A stretch of 64,000 nt of DNA. Origin: Isoetes taiwanensis (Eukaryota > Streptophyta > Lycopodiopsida > Isoetales > Isoetaceae). The position numbers and the translations under genes were made by a program. Below, one piece after another: positions 1-9,793 of this stretch. Where the stretch lies: NCBI GenBank assembly GCA_021234155.1, contig JAJEKV010000050.1, positions 3,806,488 to 3,870,487 on the forward strand. The letters are read 5' to 3'. Numbering within the stretch: the first letter of the stretch is position 1; the number at the start of each line of letters is the position of its first letter. The notes under the pieces are model-generated. The model had not been told where the DNA came from. It was given only the letters and a program-made list of their open reading frames with translations, and searched no databases.

Positions 1-2
1 AG

Positions 3-2299
3 GAGGTCTTCAAAGATGACCATAGTAAGAAGTGCAGATGGCCTGAAGATGACTCAGATTCTAAAGGTTGTGGCATATTAGAATTGAATCCTGGAGAAAC
101 AAAGAAAGGCACTATTAGGGCATTAAATTTTGAGGGAGTTCAAGCAAAGGAGCATGTTGCTGTAGCAAAGCAACCTATAGAAAAGGACTCTATCGTAATA
201 GATCCAGCGAAATGTTCCTTTAAGGAGAATAGTAAGTTGCAGGCAGAGAGCGGTTCCCATATAGATAAGGTAATTGCTAACTTGTCACAGAATGAGAACA
301 CAGTGGGGAACCACGATACTCATTCTATTGAAGGCCCCATTGATGTGGATTTGGATGATGAGGCTGACCTGGTTGCTGGTGAGTTTCTGAGCATGCTTCA
401 ACAGGAATCATCAGAAGAAACTGCAGAAACCTTCTCAACAAGTGACTCACCAACATCATCTTGGCTTCAAGTTGATCATCACGAAAATTCGGTGACCACA
501 TCAGAGAGTGTGGCAGAAGGTTCGGAAGTTCTTTTTGATGAAGCCCGCAGGTGTCTTTGGCCATGCACCACACCTGAAACAAGGTGCAGCCCCATGCCAG
601 AGTCGGATAGTGAGGATGAAATGGATCTTCAGTTGATGGTGCAAGTTGCAGAGTCTGAGCTTCAACATATGCAGGCTACGAGCCGTGGAAAGATACTGGC
701 AGATGCAGAAACAGAAGCATTAATGCAACTATGGGGGCTGGATGAGAAAGCTTTTAAGTGTTCTCCCCCAAGAGATAACAGAAACTGGTTTATCGGGCCT
801 CCACTTCCACGGGAGTCAGGCCCTGTTGTGCATACTAGAGATGGTGGTTGTTTGAGATCAATAAGCTTTGCTGAAGTCAAGGGGAATGGAAATCTTGTCA
901 TGCAAGTCTCAAGACCTGTAGTGATGCCTGCTGCAATGGGTTCAAATGTCATAGACATTCTCTGCAAGATGGCAAATGATGGCATGGAGAAGATGGCATC
1001 TGGAGCCATGTCTGTCATGCCTTTGGAGGAGTTGGGAGGCAAAACAATGGAGCAAATTGCCAAGGAGGGAGAAGCTGCTTTATTTGAAAATCATGACAGG
1101 TGCAAAAACTGTCCTAATGTTCAAAGTTAAGTTTTGATAATCCTGATGTACAATTTCAAAATTTAACAAGCTCAAAAATTCACATGAAATTGCGGCACCT
1201 TTTTTGGCTACCTCACTTTATCTCATCCTAACCATGTTATTTATCTGATGCTTTACTTTATAGGAAGAAGTCCTTAGCTTCTGGAAATGCTATCCAGCAC
1301 GGCCACAGGTATTGTACTGCGGGCATTAAATCTTGGGAAGAAACTAGTGATATCAATGAAGCTGTTGCGCTTGAGCAACTTGCATCTTTGGCAATGCAGA
1401 AGATTGAGGCATTATCTATGGAGGGTTTGAAGATACAAGCTGATCCTATAGAAAGAAAGGCACCATATACAATAAATGCAGTAGAGGAATGTAATGGCAG
1501 CGAAAAGGTAAGATGCAGCTTTGAGTTTTCAGAAGATGCAGTGAAAGCAGAATTGCTAAGTGAAGTTAAGTTTAGGGAAGGAGACAGGTGTGCAGATGAT
1601 CTGATGTCCATGGCCATTTCAGTAGAGGAGTGGATCAAGCTGGATGCAGGGATATTGGATGGAGGGATGCATAAGAATATGAGCGCGCTACTATCCGCAC
1701 ATCATGTCTCTCATAAAGGTTTGGTTGGATCCAAGAAAGAGGATGCAAGTAATTCAAAAGAGTCTACTTTGGCATGTTTATCACCAAGTATTGGAAGGAG
1801 AGGGACTTTAACCTTAGGCATGCTTATCCAACTCAGAGATCCTCTAAGTAATCATGAACCTGTTGGTGCACCAATGTTGGCCTTAGTTCAAGCAGAGCGC
1901 GTGCTGCTACCAGTGTCGCCCAAGCTAGGTAGGACAGTCTTTCTGAAGGAAAACAGTAAAGTGGATATTGATGCTCAACACAAATTACCAAAGTACAAGA
2001 TTACAGGAATTCATCTATCAGGGCTTAAAACTGATGAAGAAAATGGCTGTGCAGCACCACAAGTTTCAAGTTCTAGATGGCTCATTGCCCATGGCATGGG
2101 CAAAGGTTCAAGACATCCATTACTAGAATCAAATTACCAATTAAGTAGATTAAAGGCAAAACAGGCAGGCTCTGTTTGGAGCATTTCTTCTAAAGTCCAT
2201 AGCTCATCAAACTGGAGAGGTCTTTCAACTACTAATTCCTATATGAGGAACCCTGACATTCTTTTCCCTAAGAAAGCCAAAGCCAGCTTTGTAATGTAA
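3..2299 (+). CDS. PMI1: PMI1-like protein, C-terminal part (two exons, 5' end outside window)
   Basis: PMI1 family proteins are plant-specific, act in chloroplast and nuclear photorelocation movement, and are peripheral cytoplasmic/plasma-membrane proteins. The reading frame is open from base 3. I infer exon 1 to end at 1099 (GACAG|GTGCAA) and exon 2 to start at 1264 (TTTATAG|G), joining in phase through an AGG codon to a frame that runs to the stop at 2299, so about 710 residues are visible. Family landmarks are in order: ADAETEALMQLWGLDEKAF, then RDGGCLRSIS, LVMQVSRPVVMPAAMGS, MPLEELGGKTMEQIAKE, then in exon 2 LEQLASLAMQKIEALSMEGL, the LRDPLSNHEPVGAPMLALVQ block, and GSRHPLLESN near the end. 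The N-terminal C2-like domain expected for the family would lie upstream of the window. No damage is seen, which shows the assembly is accurate here. Family assignment is from remembered motifs. Confidence 0.9.
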
Positions 2300-3067
2300 A
2301 CCAGGTTTACCCTCTTTATGGGTATGCTTTGCAAAATGTTTCTAATACTAGTCTATTACATTCACAGAAATATACATACGAAATCTATGTCATAATACAA
2401 ATGAACTGATTTGCCATCGTCAAAATATTGCCAATCTTCAAACATTCTAAGGCACTATGATCTCTGATTAAAGGTGCACATGTTCTTCAATAGTTAGTTA
2501 AGTGTTGTTTTTCAGTGTTTCAGCTAAAAACCAGACAAAACCACGTGTTGCAGCAAATCTTTGAGTCTTGAAGGGTTCAATCATCATATACATAAAGAAT
2601 TCCTCATTAAGAACTACTTTGGAAGGTATCTGGTAATTTACTAGGCTGGAAATTGCATATGCTTTCATCCCAAGGAACAGATTTTGCTTTCTAGCCACAT
2701 TTCATGTTCCATATTTCAAGTAAGTGATTTTCTATCTATCTATAACTTTCTTAGGTTTTGAATTTAAAAAGGCCAATTATGCTAAGCCTGGCTATGCAAG
2801 TATCCAAATGCTTTGTTGACGCACTTGTAATCTGCAGTTAGCCTTTTCGCTACAATGGTTATACAGATTCAAAACAGGTACGAAATGAAGGACAATTTCA
2901 ACACAATTTAGTTCTTCTAGTGAAAATTGCAATTACAGTGTGCAATGGAATGGGGCAGCACGGTTGGGTGATTAATTTTTTTATTATGATAAAAGCTACG
3001 GAATTGGAGGTACTCTATATATTTGACGAGTGGCAATGGACATCCATAAAATACGTTTCTAATCTTT
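2300..3067. other. intergenic, PMI1 3' flank
   Basis: AT-rich stretch between the PMI1-like stop and the FLA-1 promoter. It presumably holds the 3' UTR of the PMI1-like gene. The short open frames on the minus strand show no recognisable motif, and I see no RNA gene or transposon end. Confidence 0.5.
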
Positions 3068-3143
3068 CGTAAAAGGATGGAATGGGAAGAGGATGAGACA
3101 CAAAAGTTGTTTGGCTTTCCGCATGCCAAATAGACTATATAAA
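3068..3143 (+). promoter_or_regulatory. FLA-1 core promoter with TATA box
   Basis: A TATATAAA box lies at 3136-3143. The 60 bases before it, including GGATGAGACACAAA and TTTGGCTTTCCGCATGCCA, recur almost unchanged before FLA-2 (about 19036-19109, TATA at 19102-19109). Conservation between the two paralogues while the distal upstream DNA differs marks this as the functional core promoter. Confidence 0.7.
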
Positions 3144-3223
3144 CCAACGAAGGCTCGCCCCAGACTCTGTATGCCAAACTGCTACAAAGCGAGGGATATC
3201 TAGAACCGCCCAGAAGCTCAAAG

Positions 3224-3365
3224 GTACAATTTTTTCTGATAAGCTTAGCATTCCACATCTTTCTTCCAATACTAACCAAAATGCTTGCTTATCAGAAACC
3301 AAATCATCTGCTTGTATTATGTCTTATCTCTGATATGATTCCTCTTTCTTCAAGTACTAACACAG
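3224..3365 (+). other. probable 5' UTR intron of FLA-1
   Basis: CAGAAGCTCAAAG|GTAC is shared by both fasciclin genes. In FLA-1 a TACTAAC branch-point-like motif at 3355-3361 is followed by ACACAG at 3365. Splicing would remove ATGs at 3281, 3319 and 3334. In FLA-2 the matching interval (19184-19241, TACTAAC at 19230) is only about 58 bases, short for a plant intron, so the call is tentative. Confidence 0.4.
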
Positions 3366-3389
3366 AGAACGAAATGCTTGACCAGGAAC

Positions 3390-4373
3390 ATGACGGGGTC
3401 AACGAGCATACTAGCAGTGGTGCTACTGATCCTAGCGGTCGGGAGAGAGGCGCAGGGTCAGGACGTGACCCAGATACTGAGGCAATACAGCAACTTGGCG
3501 ACCTACAGTGGTCTGTTGACCAAGGCCGGAGTGAACCAGGCCATAGACCAGAGGTCAGGGTTGACCGTTCTGGCCTCCGACAACCAGGCAATCAAGGACG
3601 CGGGTCTTCGGGTCAACGGCAGCAAACCTTCGCTTGAAAGATTTGTTAGCTACAGTGTGATTCTGGAGTACTTTGACCTGGACGACCTCAACCGGCAGAG
3701 AAACGAGACCTTTCTGGTGCCTACCTTGTACCAGCAGTTGAACAGCTTTTCTGATATTCGTGGTCTTCTTAGAGTCAACGTTGACCCCGCTGGCAATGTC
3801 ACCGTTGGTAGCCCTTACTCCTCTAGCCCTGATGCTGCTGTCATTTCTGGCTTGGCTAATGTTTCTAATAACCTTAGTATTTTTCAGATTAGTGCTTTCA
3901 TGATCCCCCCAGGTGTTGTTCCTGGTATCAACCCGCTACCCTCACCCCTCCCCTCGCCATCACCCTCACCATCGCCATCACCCTCGCCACCGCCATCGCC
4001 TTTGCCTTCAACATCGCCATCTCCCTCTTCACCTCCTCCATCAATTTTTCCATCACCACCACCGCCCTCATCTTCACCACCGCCACCATCACCATCCCTA
4101 TCTATACCCTTACCCTCGCCCTCGCCTTCACCTTCACCTTCATCGCCTACGCCAACCATATCTCCACTACCCTCACCATCACATCCACCCCTATCTTCCC
4201 CCCCTCCTCGACTAAGTGCGTCCTCCCAACCTCCTCTACGACCTTCTCCTCCCGTTGGCCACCCAACTCCACAAGTCTCATCTGCCATTGCTATGCAAGA
4301 CTATTCTCTCAAGTGCTTGATCCTTTGGTCACTCTTGGTTTATGCAATTGTGCTAGTTTCTATCTCTATCTAG
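3390..4373 (+). CDS. fasciclin-like arabinogalactan protein with GPI-anchor signal (FLA-1)
   Basis: Predicted secreted cell-surface glycoprotein. Residues 1-25 form a signal peptide ending near REAQG. One FAS1 domain follows: an H1-like block LTVLASDNQAI, the region FVSYSVILEYFDL, and an H2-like block LSIFQISAFMIPPGV. NGS, NET, NVT, NVS and NLS are N-glycosylation sequons. A proline/serine-rich tract of about 100 residues, SPSPSPSPS-like, is the expected arabinogalactan region. The final hydrophobic stretch CLILWSLLVYAIVLVSISI suits a GPI-attachment signal. I chose the ATG at 3390. The ATG at 3374, which matches the start of the paralogue, is out of frame here because of one extra G after ATGCTT, so ribosomes must skip it. 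AATAAA at 4435-4440 is a plausible poly(A) signal. Family assignment is firm; exact role in the wall is unknown. Confidence 0.85.
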   Translation: MTGSTSILAVVLLILAVGREAQGQDVTQILRQYSNLATYSGLLTKAGVNQAIDQRSGLTVLASDNQAIKDAGLRVNGSKPSLERFVSYSVILEYFDLDDLNRQRNETFLVPTLYQQLNSFSDIRGLLRVNVDPAGNVTVGSPYSSSPDAAVISGLANVSNNLSIFQISAFMIPPGVVPGINPLPSPLPSPSPSPSPSPSPPPSPLPSTSPSPSSPPPSIFPSPPPPSSSPPPPSPSLSIPLPSPSPSPSPSSPTPTISPLPSPSHPPLSSPPPRLSASSQPPLRPSPPVGHPTPQVSSAIAMQDYSLKCLILWSLLVYAIVLVSISI

Positions 4374-4864
4374 GATTGTCCACTTTGATATCGGATATTT
4401 CTAGTTGATTTTCTATTTGGCACTTCCAAAGGTTAATAAAATTATGATACATTTAAGGGGATAGTGTGGATTTTGTTTTGCTCTTGGTAACACAAAGTTT
4501 ACACTTATTCCAATCTCTTTTCGTTATGTTTGTTTTCTTTCTCAACGATTTTTCCTTTCCATCTATCTATCTTTTTACTACTTTCTCGAGCAAAGTTTTT
4601 AGATAAACTTTATGCTTTTCCTTGCCATGAATAATAGATAAAGAATTGCAAGACGTAAAGAACGTCACATGACTCTTTTAGCAAAAAAGATTGTAATTGC
4701 ACAATATGTGGATGCTAACAATATCAAATTTGAAAAATGGGTTGTGCATAAGAAGACGTGAAAGCTTGCATTTCAACAACCGCCATTACACTAAGAGCCA
4801 TGCAATACTTGCAACCTACATCAAGTTGTATCATGTTTGCAAACCGACCTATTTAAATTACATA
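4374..4864. other. FLA-1 3' flank
   Basis: Holds the FLA-1 3' UTR with an AATAAA at 4435. The remainder, up to the Helitron end at 4865, is AT-rich with no recognisable gene. Confidence 0.5.
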
Positions 4865-5112
4865 CTAGTAAACGTGTGCCCGGCCTTGCCGGGCTAATGT
4901 CCCACCTTGTGTTTTTACTCGGACTTTGACGTCCATATGTCCAACTTTGAGGTGGGTTATTTTCCATAACCCACTTGAGGGGGAGGTTAACCTCCCCTTC
5001 TCAGCAGCCATTAAGATTTTATGATGAATGAATTTAATGATCTACCCGGTGTTGTCGGGCTAATGTCTTAGGCACGTGCTTGGCCTTTAACACCCTAGTA
5101 AATATGTGCCTC
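4865..5112 (-). repeat. Helitron 3' terminal hairpins and a second partial terminus
   Basis: Besides the terminal stem, two more inverted repeats sit just inside: GTGGGTTAT/ATAACCCAC (4952-4974) and the 18-bp palindrome GGGGAGGTTAACCTCCCC (4980-4997). At 5047-5068 CCCGGTGTTGTCGGGCTAAT partly repeats the terminal stem region, and at 5097 CTAGTAAATATGTGCC repeats the tip. This suggests a nested or duplicated Helitron end. Confidence 0.6.
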
Positions 5113-5477
5113 GAACGTCTATATGTGAAATTTTGACGTTATTTGCTTTTGCAAAAAATTTTGCTATTTGAAATAGTATAATGCCAGTAGCATTTGCTTT
5201 CATGGATTTCAATAGAGAAAACATTAAGAGATAGTTTAATCTACCATTGAAGGCAAAAAATCTGGAAAGACAAATCCAAAATTGATGTTGAAAATGTCAC
5301 TCTTAGAAGTAGTTAAGTACATCAATAAGAAATAAGTACAAAAATTTATAAAACACAAAATATTGTCTTGGCTCATTGATGTTTTAGTTCACGATGGAAC
5401 TCTAAATATACATCTCCACATGGCGCACATCACCAAAGGCTTAATGTTGTACTTCGTTGGATGCTCCCGTGATATCT

Positions 5478-6146
5478 TCACTTCTCCGATAGATAACATC
5501 TTAGCCGGGGTAAAAGTGAAATGTACAGGCGAGTCTCATTGATTCGAACTGCCCACGACGTCTCACGACTATCAAGCACATGAGACAATTCATCCCGAAG
5601 GTAGGCTCGTATAATGGAATCAGATACTGCATCAGGAAGAAATGATTTGTAGACCCTAAAAAGTGTTCCATTACATATTCCAATGCAAGTGAGTTCTTTT
5701 GCCACCAAAACACCAATTCGCCAGTGCATGGTGTCGTTTCTCATCTGATAAGAAAAAAATAAACAATCGAAAGTTAGTCAAAGCACTACGTTACCCAATG
5801 AATAGATACATGTACTCTAGTCTCCACCTACCTCTCTCACAGCACATCCGCGTAAACAACGTTCGGATAAACTTGAGCAACAGGAAGTCATCAATTAGTT
5901 GGATAAAGCACTCCAACTTGACAACTCGTCAGTGCTAAATATTTCTTTGAGCTTTGCAATGAGCTCCTCAATTTCCACGCTCGCTAGCCCATGTACATGA
6001 GCATGGTATTTTCGTTCCCAGTCATACCATGATCCAAGAGCGCGTATGACATAAGTAACACGGGAGATGTGGTAGCTCCTGTCACCCTTTAGGCAAGACG
6101 CGACATGGTGACCGAAGACATACCACGGGACCAAAATACACACCAT
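5478..6146 (-). pseudogene. unidentified coding-like sequence downstream of the Helitron helicase
   Basis: Two minus-strand open stretches (5895-6146, 83 codons; 5478-5744, 88 codons) lie between the helicase end and the Helitron 3' terminus. The first contains SYHISRVTYVIRALGSWYDW and a charged helix-like run EIEELIAKLKEIF; the second ends RINETRLYISLLPRL. I recognise no family. They may be a captured host gene fragment or an accessory Helitron gene. Confidence 0.3.
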
Positions 6147-6264
6147 CTACATGGATGAAGATGTAAGTAAGTAAGATAAAAATAAAAGGAAGAAAGAAAG
6201 CAGAAGATATCAATGAGAACAAAGAGAAATTAGAAGTTGTAATTTTTAAGTATTAAACTCACAC

Positions 6265-7807
6265 TTAGAGGAGTTCTTTGTATACTATATTTGTTGTATA
6301 TCGTGATCTGTCGGCATCTGCAGAAGCATCTCCATCCTTCGATAGAATGAGTACTTTTATGCCTTGGATTCCTTGAGCTCTCGAGAGTGCCATGTAGAGT
6401 TGTCTGTGACTGAATACTGGATTTGGCAATTTCATTGTTTGGCCTTGGGACTTGTTGATTGTCATACCAAAAGCTGGACGCAATGGAAATTGTATGCGCT
6501 CAAACTGAAATGGGAGTTATGCGTTATTGGGCACCAAAGGTATTCTAAATATGAACACTCTACTTCCAATATTCCTTCCAAAGGACAATCTCAAGATCTA
6601 TAGCGCGTCTTCCCAATGAACGATAATGAGGCGAAAGTACCATTGTAGAGTCCCTTACGTGTAGAAACAGACCTCAATAACATGATAATCATGCCAACCT
6701 TCAAAGTTAATTGATGAGGAGGCATCCCACTTGAGTTTGTGCATTCAAAAATTCGATAGAATAGACCCTCTGCGTCATTCTCATTAATGTACTCGATCAA
6801 GATCAGTAATAATCAATAGGTGCAAGCAGGCAACCACTCATCATCCTCTTGTTTACTTCATCTACATCATCATTCAGTGGCGTAAGTATACCCCTTTGCA
6901 CCCAATAGGACACACTTCCATAATTCGTTGAAACATCAGGGAATGTCACGGCTAGCAAGTCATTTAAGTCTTGCGACTTCACACAAATCTCTTCTGGAAG
7001 ACGTATCACGTCCGATCCAATATTGGGAAACGTGGTCTCAAGTCCATCTCCAACTCGTAAAAGATACTCAAAAATGCCTTTTTGCTCTTCCGCGTCTCTT
7101 CCCACACTGTTCATTACTCGCATATTTACATTCAGCTTATGTTCCTCGACATGATCCCATATGTAAGAGCATTTCAAGGAAGCATGCACAATTTGGGGGC
7201 GATTTCCTCGTGGAACCACAGGTGGAAGCTGGCGAAAATCTCCTCCCAAAACAACAATGAGTCTCCTAAATAATTTGTCACATGACATCACGTCATGGAG
7301 CGTTCTATCCAACGCTTCATAAACATATTTATGCATCATTGGGGCCTCATCCCATATAATCATGCAGGTCGCTCTTATCAATTTTGCTAGCTCCGACTGC
7401 TTTGAAATGTTGCAAGTTGATGTCTCATCTATGTTTATCGGTATCTTGAACCTTGAATGTGCAGTGCGCCCACCCTTCAATAAAGTGGATGCAATTCCTG
7501 AAGAAGCAACTGCAAGTGCAATGATACCTTTGGCACGAACATAAGACAACATGGTGTTAAAAAGAAAACTCTTTCCCGAGCCGCCTGCACCATGAACGAA
7601 AAACACTCGTCCTTTTTCCAACATCACGTGCTCATCGATCACACGATCGAAAATAACACGCTGGTCGTGATATAGACGGTCCACATGTTCTTGCACCTCT
7701 ACCATGTCTTCTTGAAACACCTCATCCCGAAATATCATATATGGATCTATTGCACGCCCAGGAAGACTAAACTCAAACTCCCTTAAGGATCGTCCAACAG
7801 AGTTCAT
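6265..7807 (-). pseudogene. Helitron PIF1-type helicase domain (frameshifts and one stop)
   Basis: The C-terminal helicase half of the Helitron protein, which unwinds DNA during rolling-circle transposition. In order: Walker A GAGGSGKSFLF, Walker B MIIWDEAP, GGDFRQLPPVVP, then after a frame change near 6800 MPPHQLTLKVGMIIMLLR, and after another near 6600 the motifs FGMTINKSQGQT and LYMALSRAQG. An in-frame TAA interrupts the stretch PLVPNNA*LPFQFERIQ near 6512. The start is continuous with Rep upstream: around 7818 the frame shifts by one base, splitting DMAL from DIEDHMNSVGRSL. Otherwise the motifs are intact, so the element is young or the breaks are partly sequence errors. Confidence 0.85.
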
Positions 7808-7821
7808 ATGGTCTTCAATGT

Positions 7822-9084
7822 CTAAAGTGCCATGTCAAAAAATTGATCACATACATTTACACTTTGATCCTCTGCAACCCTTGCGAACATGTGTTGCAAT
7901 TGTGGTGGCATGCCCCATGCTGCTGCTTCCTGAAGAGACTCGAGCCATTCTGTGTCATCTCGAAGCAACCCACGACGAATGCAAGCTTCTTTATATGTTG
8001 CACACAACTCACCATCAAAAGAGCGTAAATCTTCAAAGCTAATTGCACCTGTCACGCGGGTCAACAGGAGTCGTAAATAGTATCGCTCTCCTTCCGAAGG
8101 ATTAACAAAGTACATTCGTCCAATAGTGGGAAACTTCTGGGTTTTCTCTCTGACCTTCCATTTTCGACTGGGTTTATCATAGGTAAACTTTTTAGGAAAA
8201 TCATGGTAGAGCAATTGTGTAGCCTCTCTGTTTCCAGATGCATTCATCTCAAAAAAAGTTGTCAATGTTGTTCCATTATTCTTGCTTCTTATACTGTCCA
8301 CGCTCATACCTTCTCGACAGTATACATCTTGTTGCACTGGAAGATGCACAGCCAATCTAGTAACATGAGGAAACTGCTCTTGTATTTCATATGAGAGGAT
8401 TCTCCATGATGCCTCAGAAGCTGAGAAATAGCGTGCATTCAGGAATTGCTCAACCTCATCATGGTTTATGGTGGGTGCTCTGCTAGAAGATGCACCATCA
8501 ATCGACGCTTCTAAGTTCACATTGATCATATTAGGCCCTTTATAGACGTACTTGCATAAATATTTAACAGCCTTTACAGCAGCACATACCTCAACATTGA
8601 TATGGCACTTGAAGTACGATGTCAACCAGGGATTATATGGCACGACCCATCTATTGTCTAGATCTATATCCCCTTTCTTCACCTTTCGGCCATCATCCCT
8701 TCTTATATATAATGGATATCCGTCAACAACTGTCGTCTCATCTGAAAATGCACGCGGATAACGTTTTGTACACTTACCATCCTGCATGCATGGACTGTTC
8801 AGATATCCAGTACCACATGGCCCATATATCATATTACGGGTGACTATATCATACAATTCAGAATATGCGTCCTTGTCTGGTATTTCAGCACAAATAATTT
8901 GATCAATCTCTTCGGCTGTGAAGGGCTTGTCTGCCTGATCCAACATAATCAACAAATGTACATGCGGCAAACCTCTCTTCTGAAACTCAATAACATAAAC
9001 TTTTGCGATTATGCGACCGAATATACCATGATTAGTTATCAAATCTACCAGCTCTTTTACTTTCATATGAAATACTCTAGCCAC
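7822..9084 (-). pseudogene. Helitron Rep (HUH endonuclease) catalytic region
   Basis: HUH-type nickase that cuts and rejoins single strands in Helitron transposition. EFQKRGLPHVHLLIML holds the His-hydrophobic-His metal site, and VKYLCKYVYKGP carries the downstream Tyr-containing motif. MIYGPCG is a further common Helitron block. The same frame stays open upstream through NWEEIRRELLYGQSPSDRPE to about 9140, where a one-base shift joins it to the next piece. The lower end runs into the helicase through another one-base shift. Confidence 0.85.
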
Positions 9085-9130
9085 TAACTCTGGTCGATCA
9101 CTTGGCGATTGGCCATATAATAATTCCCTC

Positions 9131-9793
9131 CTAATCTCTTCCCAATTTGCATTGGCAAATCATGGTTATAAAAGGTCCACCGCCATGTTCGCGAACAATA
9201 GACATGGCATCCTGATACCGTTGGGTCATGTATCTTGGACCTCCCACATGCGAGGATGGTAATACAATTTTTTGGCCAATAGCGCTTGCATCATCTCCTT
9301 CAAAATCCATAATACCTTGCAACATGTCTTTTCGAATGGTGTGCTGATTCAACACAATAAATTGTAGCCTTTCTTGTTCCATCTTTGCAAACATATCACA
9401 AATGTATTCTTGAAACAACCGGCCAGCCATATGAAGGGGAGATGCATGTCCATGACGCGTGAATAGATGATATTTGTAATACTCCATTATAGTTATTTTC
9501 TTTGCACCAATCCATCCATGAGGTATTTTAAAATGCCACCCATCTGTACCATAGGGAAGAAGTAACACAAAATGCAATGGATCGTAGGCTGAGTGATATG
9601 CATCTATAAACTTCACACCACCATCCTTAGAGTGTATAATAATGTCCCTCTGACCGTCTTTAGGCTTATCTTCAATAGGCATTAAGACAGCCACTTCATT
9701 TGCAGTTGGAGCATTATATTGCCTCCTCACATGATTCTGCACGTTGCAAGAAGGTATACGCAAACGGATATCCATGGTTGGATGAATACGCAT
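9131..9793 (-). pseudogene. Helitron Rep N-terminal domain (Helitron_like_N)
   Basis: Contains YNAPTANEVAVLMP and DAYHSAYDPLHFVLLLPYGT, followed by the YYKYHLFTRHG and FVLNQHTIRKDM regions, all typical of the N-terminal Helitron replication domain. It ends GPFITMICQCKLGRD* where relatives have a CNxNW-like block; reading one base over gives ANWEEIRREL, the start of the Rep piece. At the upstream side, NPFVSI in one frame continues as ILECAQIMRIHPTMDIRL in another near 9810. Confidence 0.8.

Noticed and set aside
662-1063. 133-codon minus-strand frame inside PMI1
   Set aside because: Antisense shadow of a conserved coding exon, with no motif.
3884-4288. Long Gly/Glu/Asp-rich minus-strand frame over the FLA-1 proline tract (and 19710-20431 over FLA-2)
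   Set aside because: Mirror image of Pro/Ser codons; repetitive shadow of the real gene.
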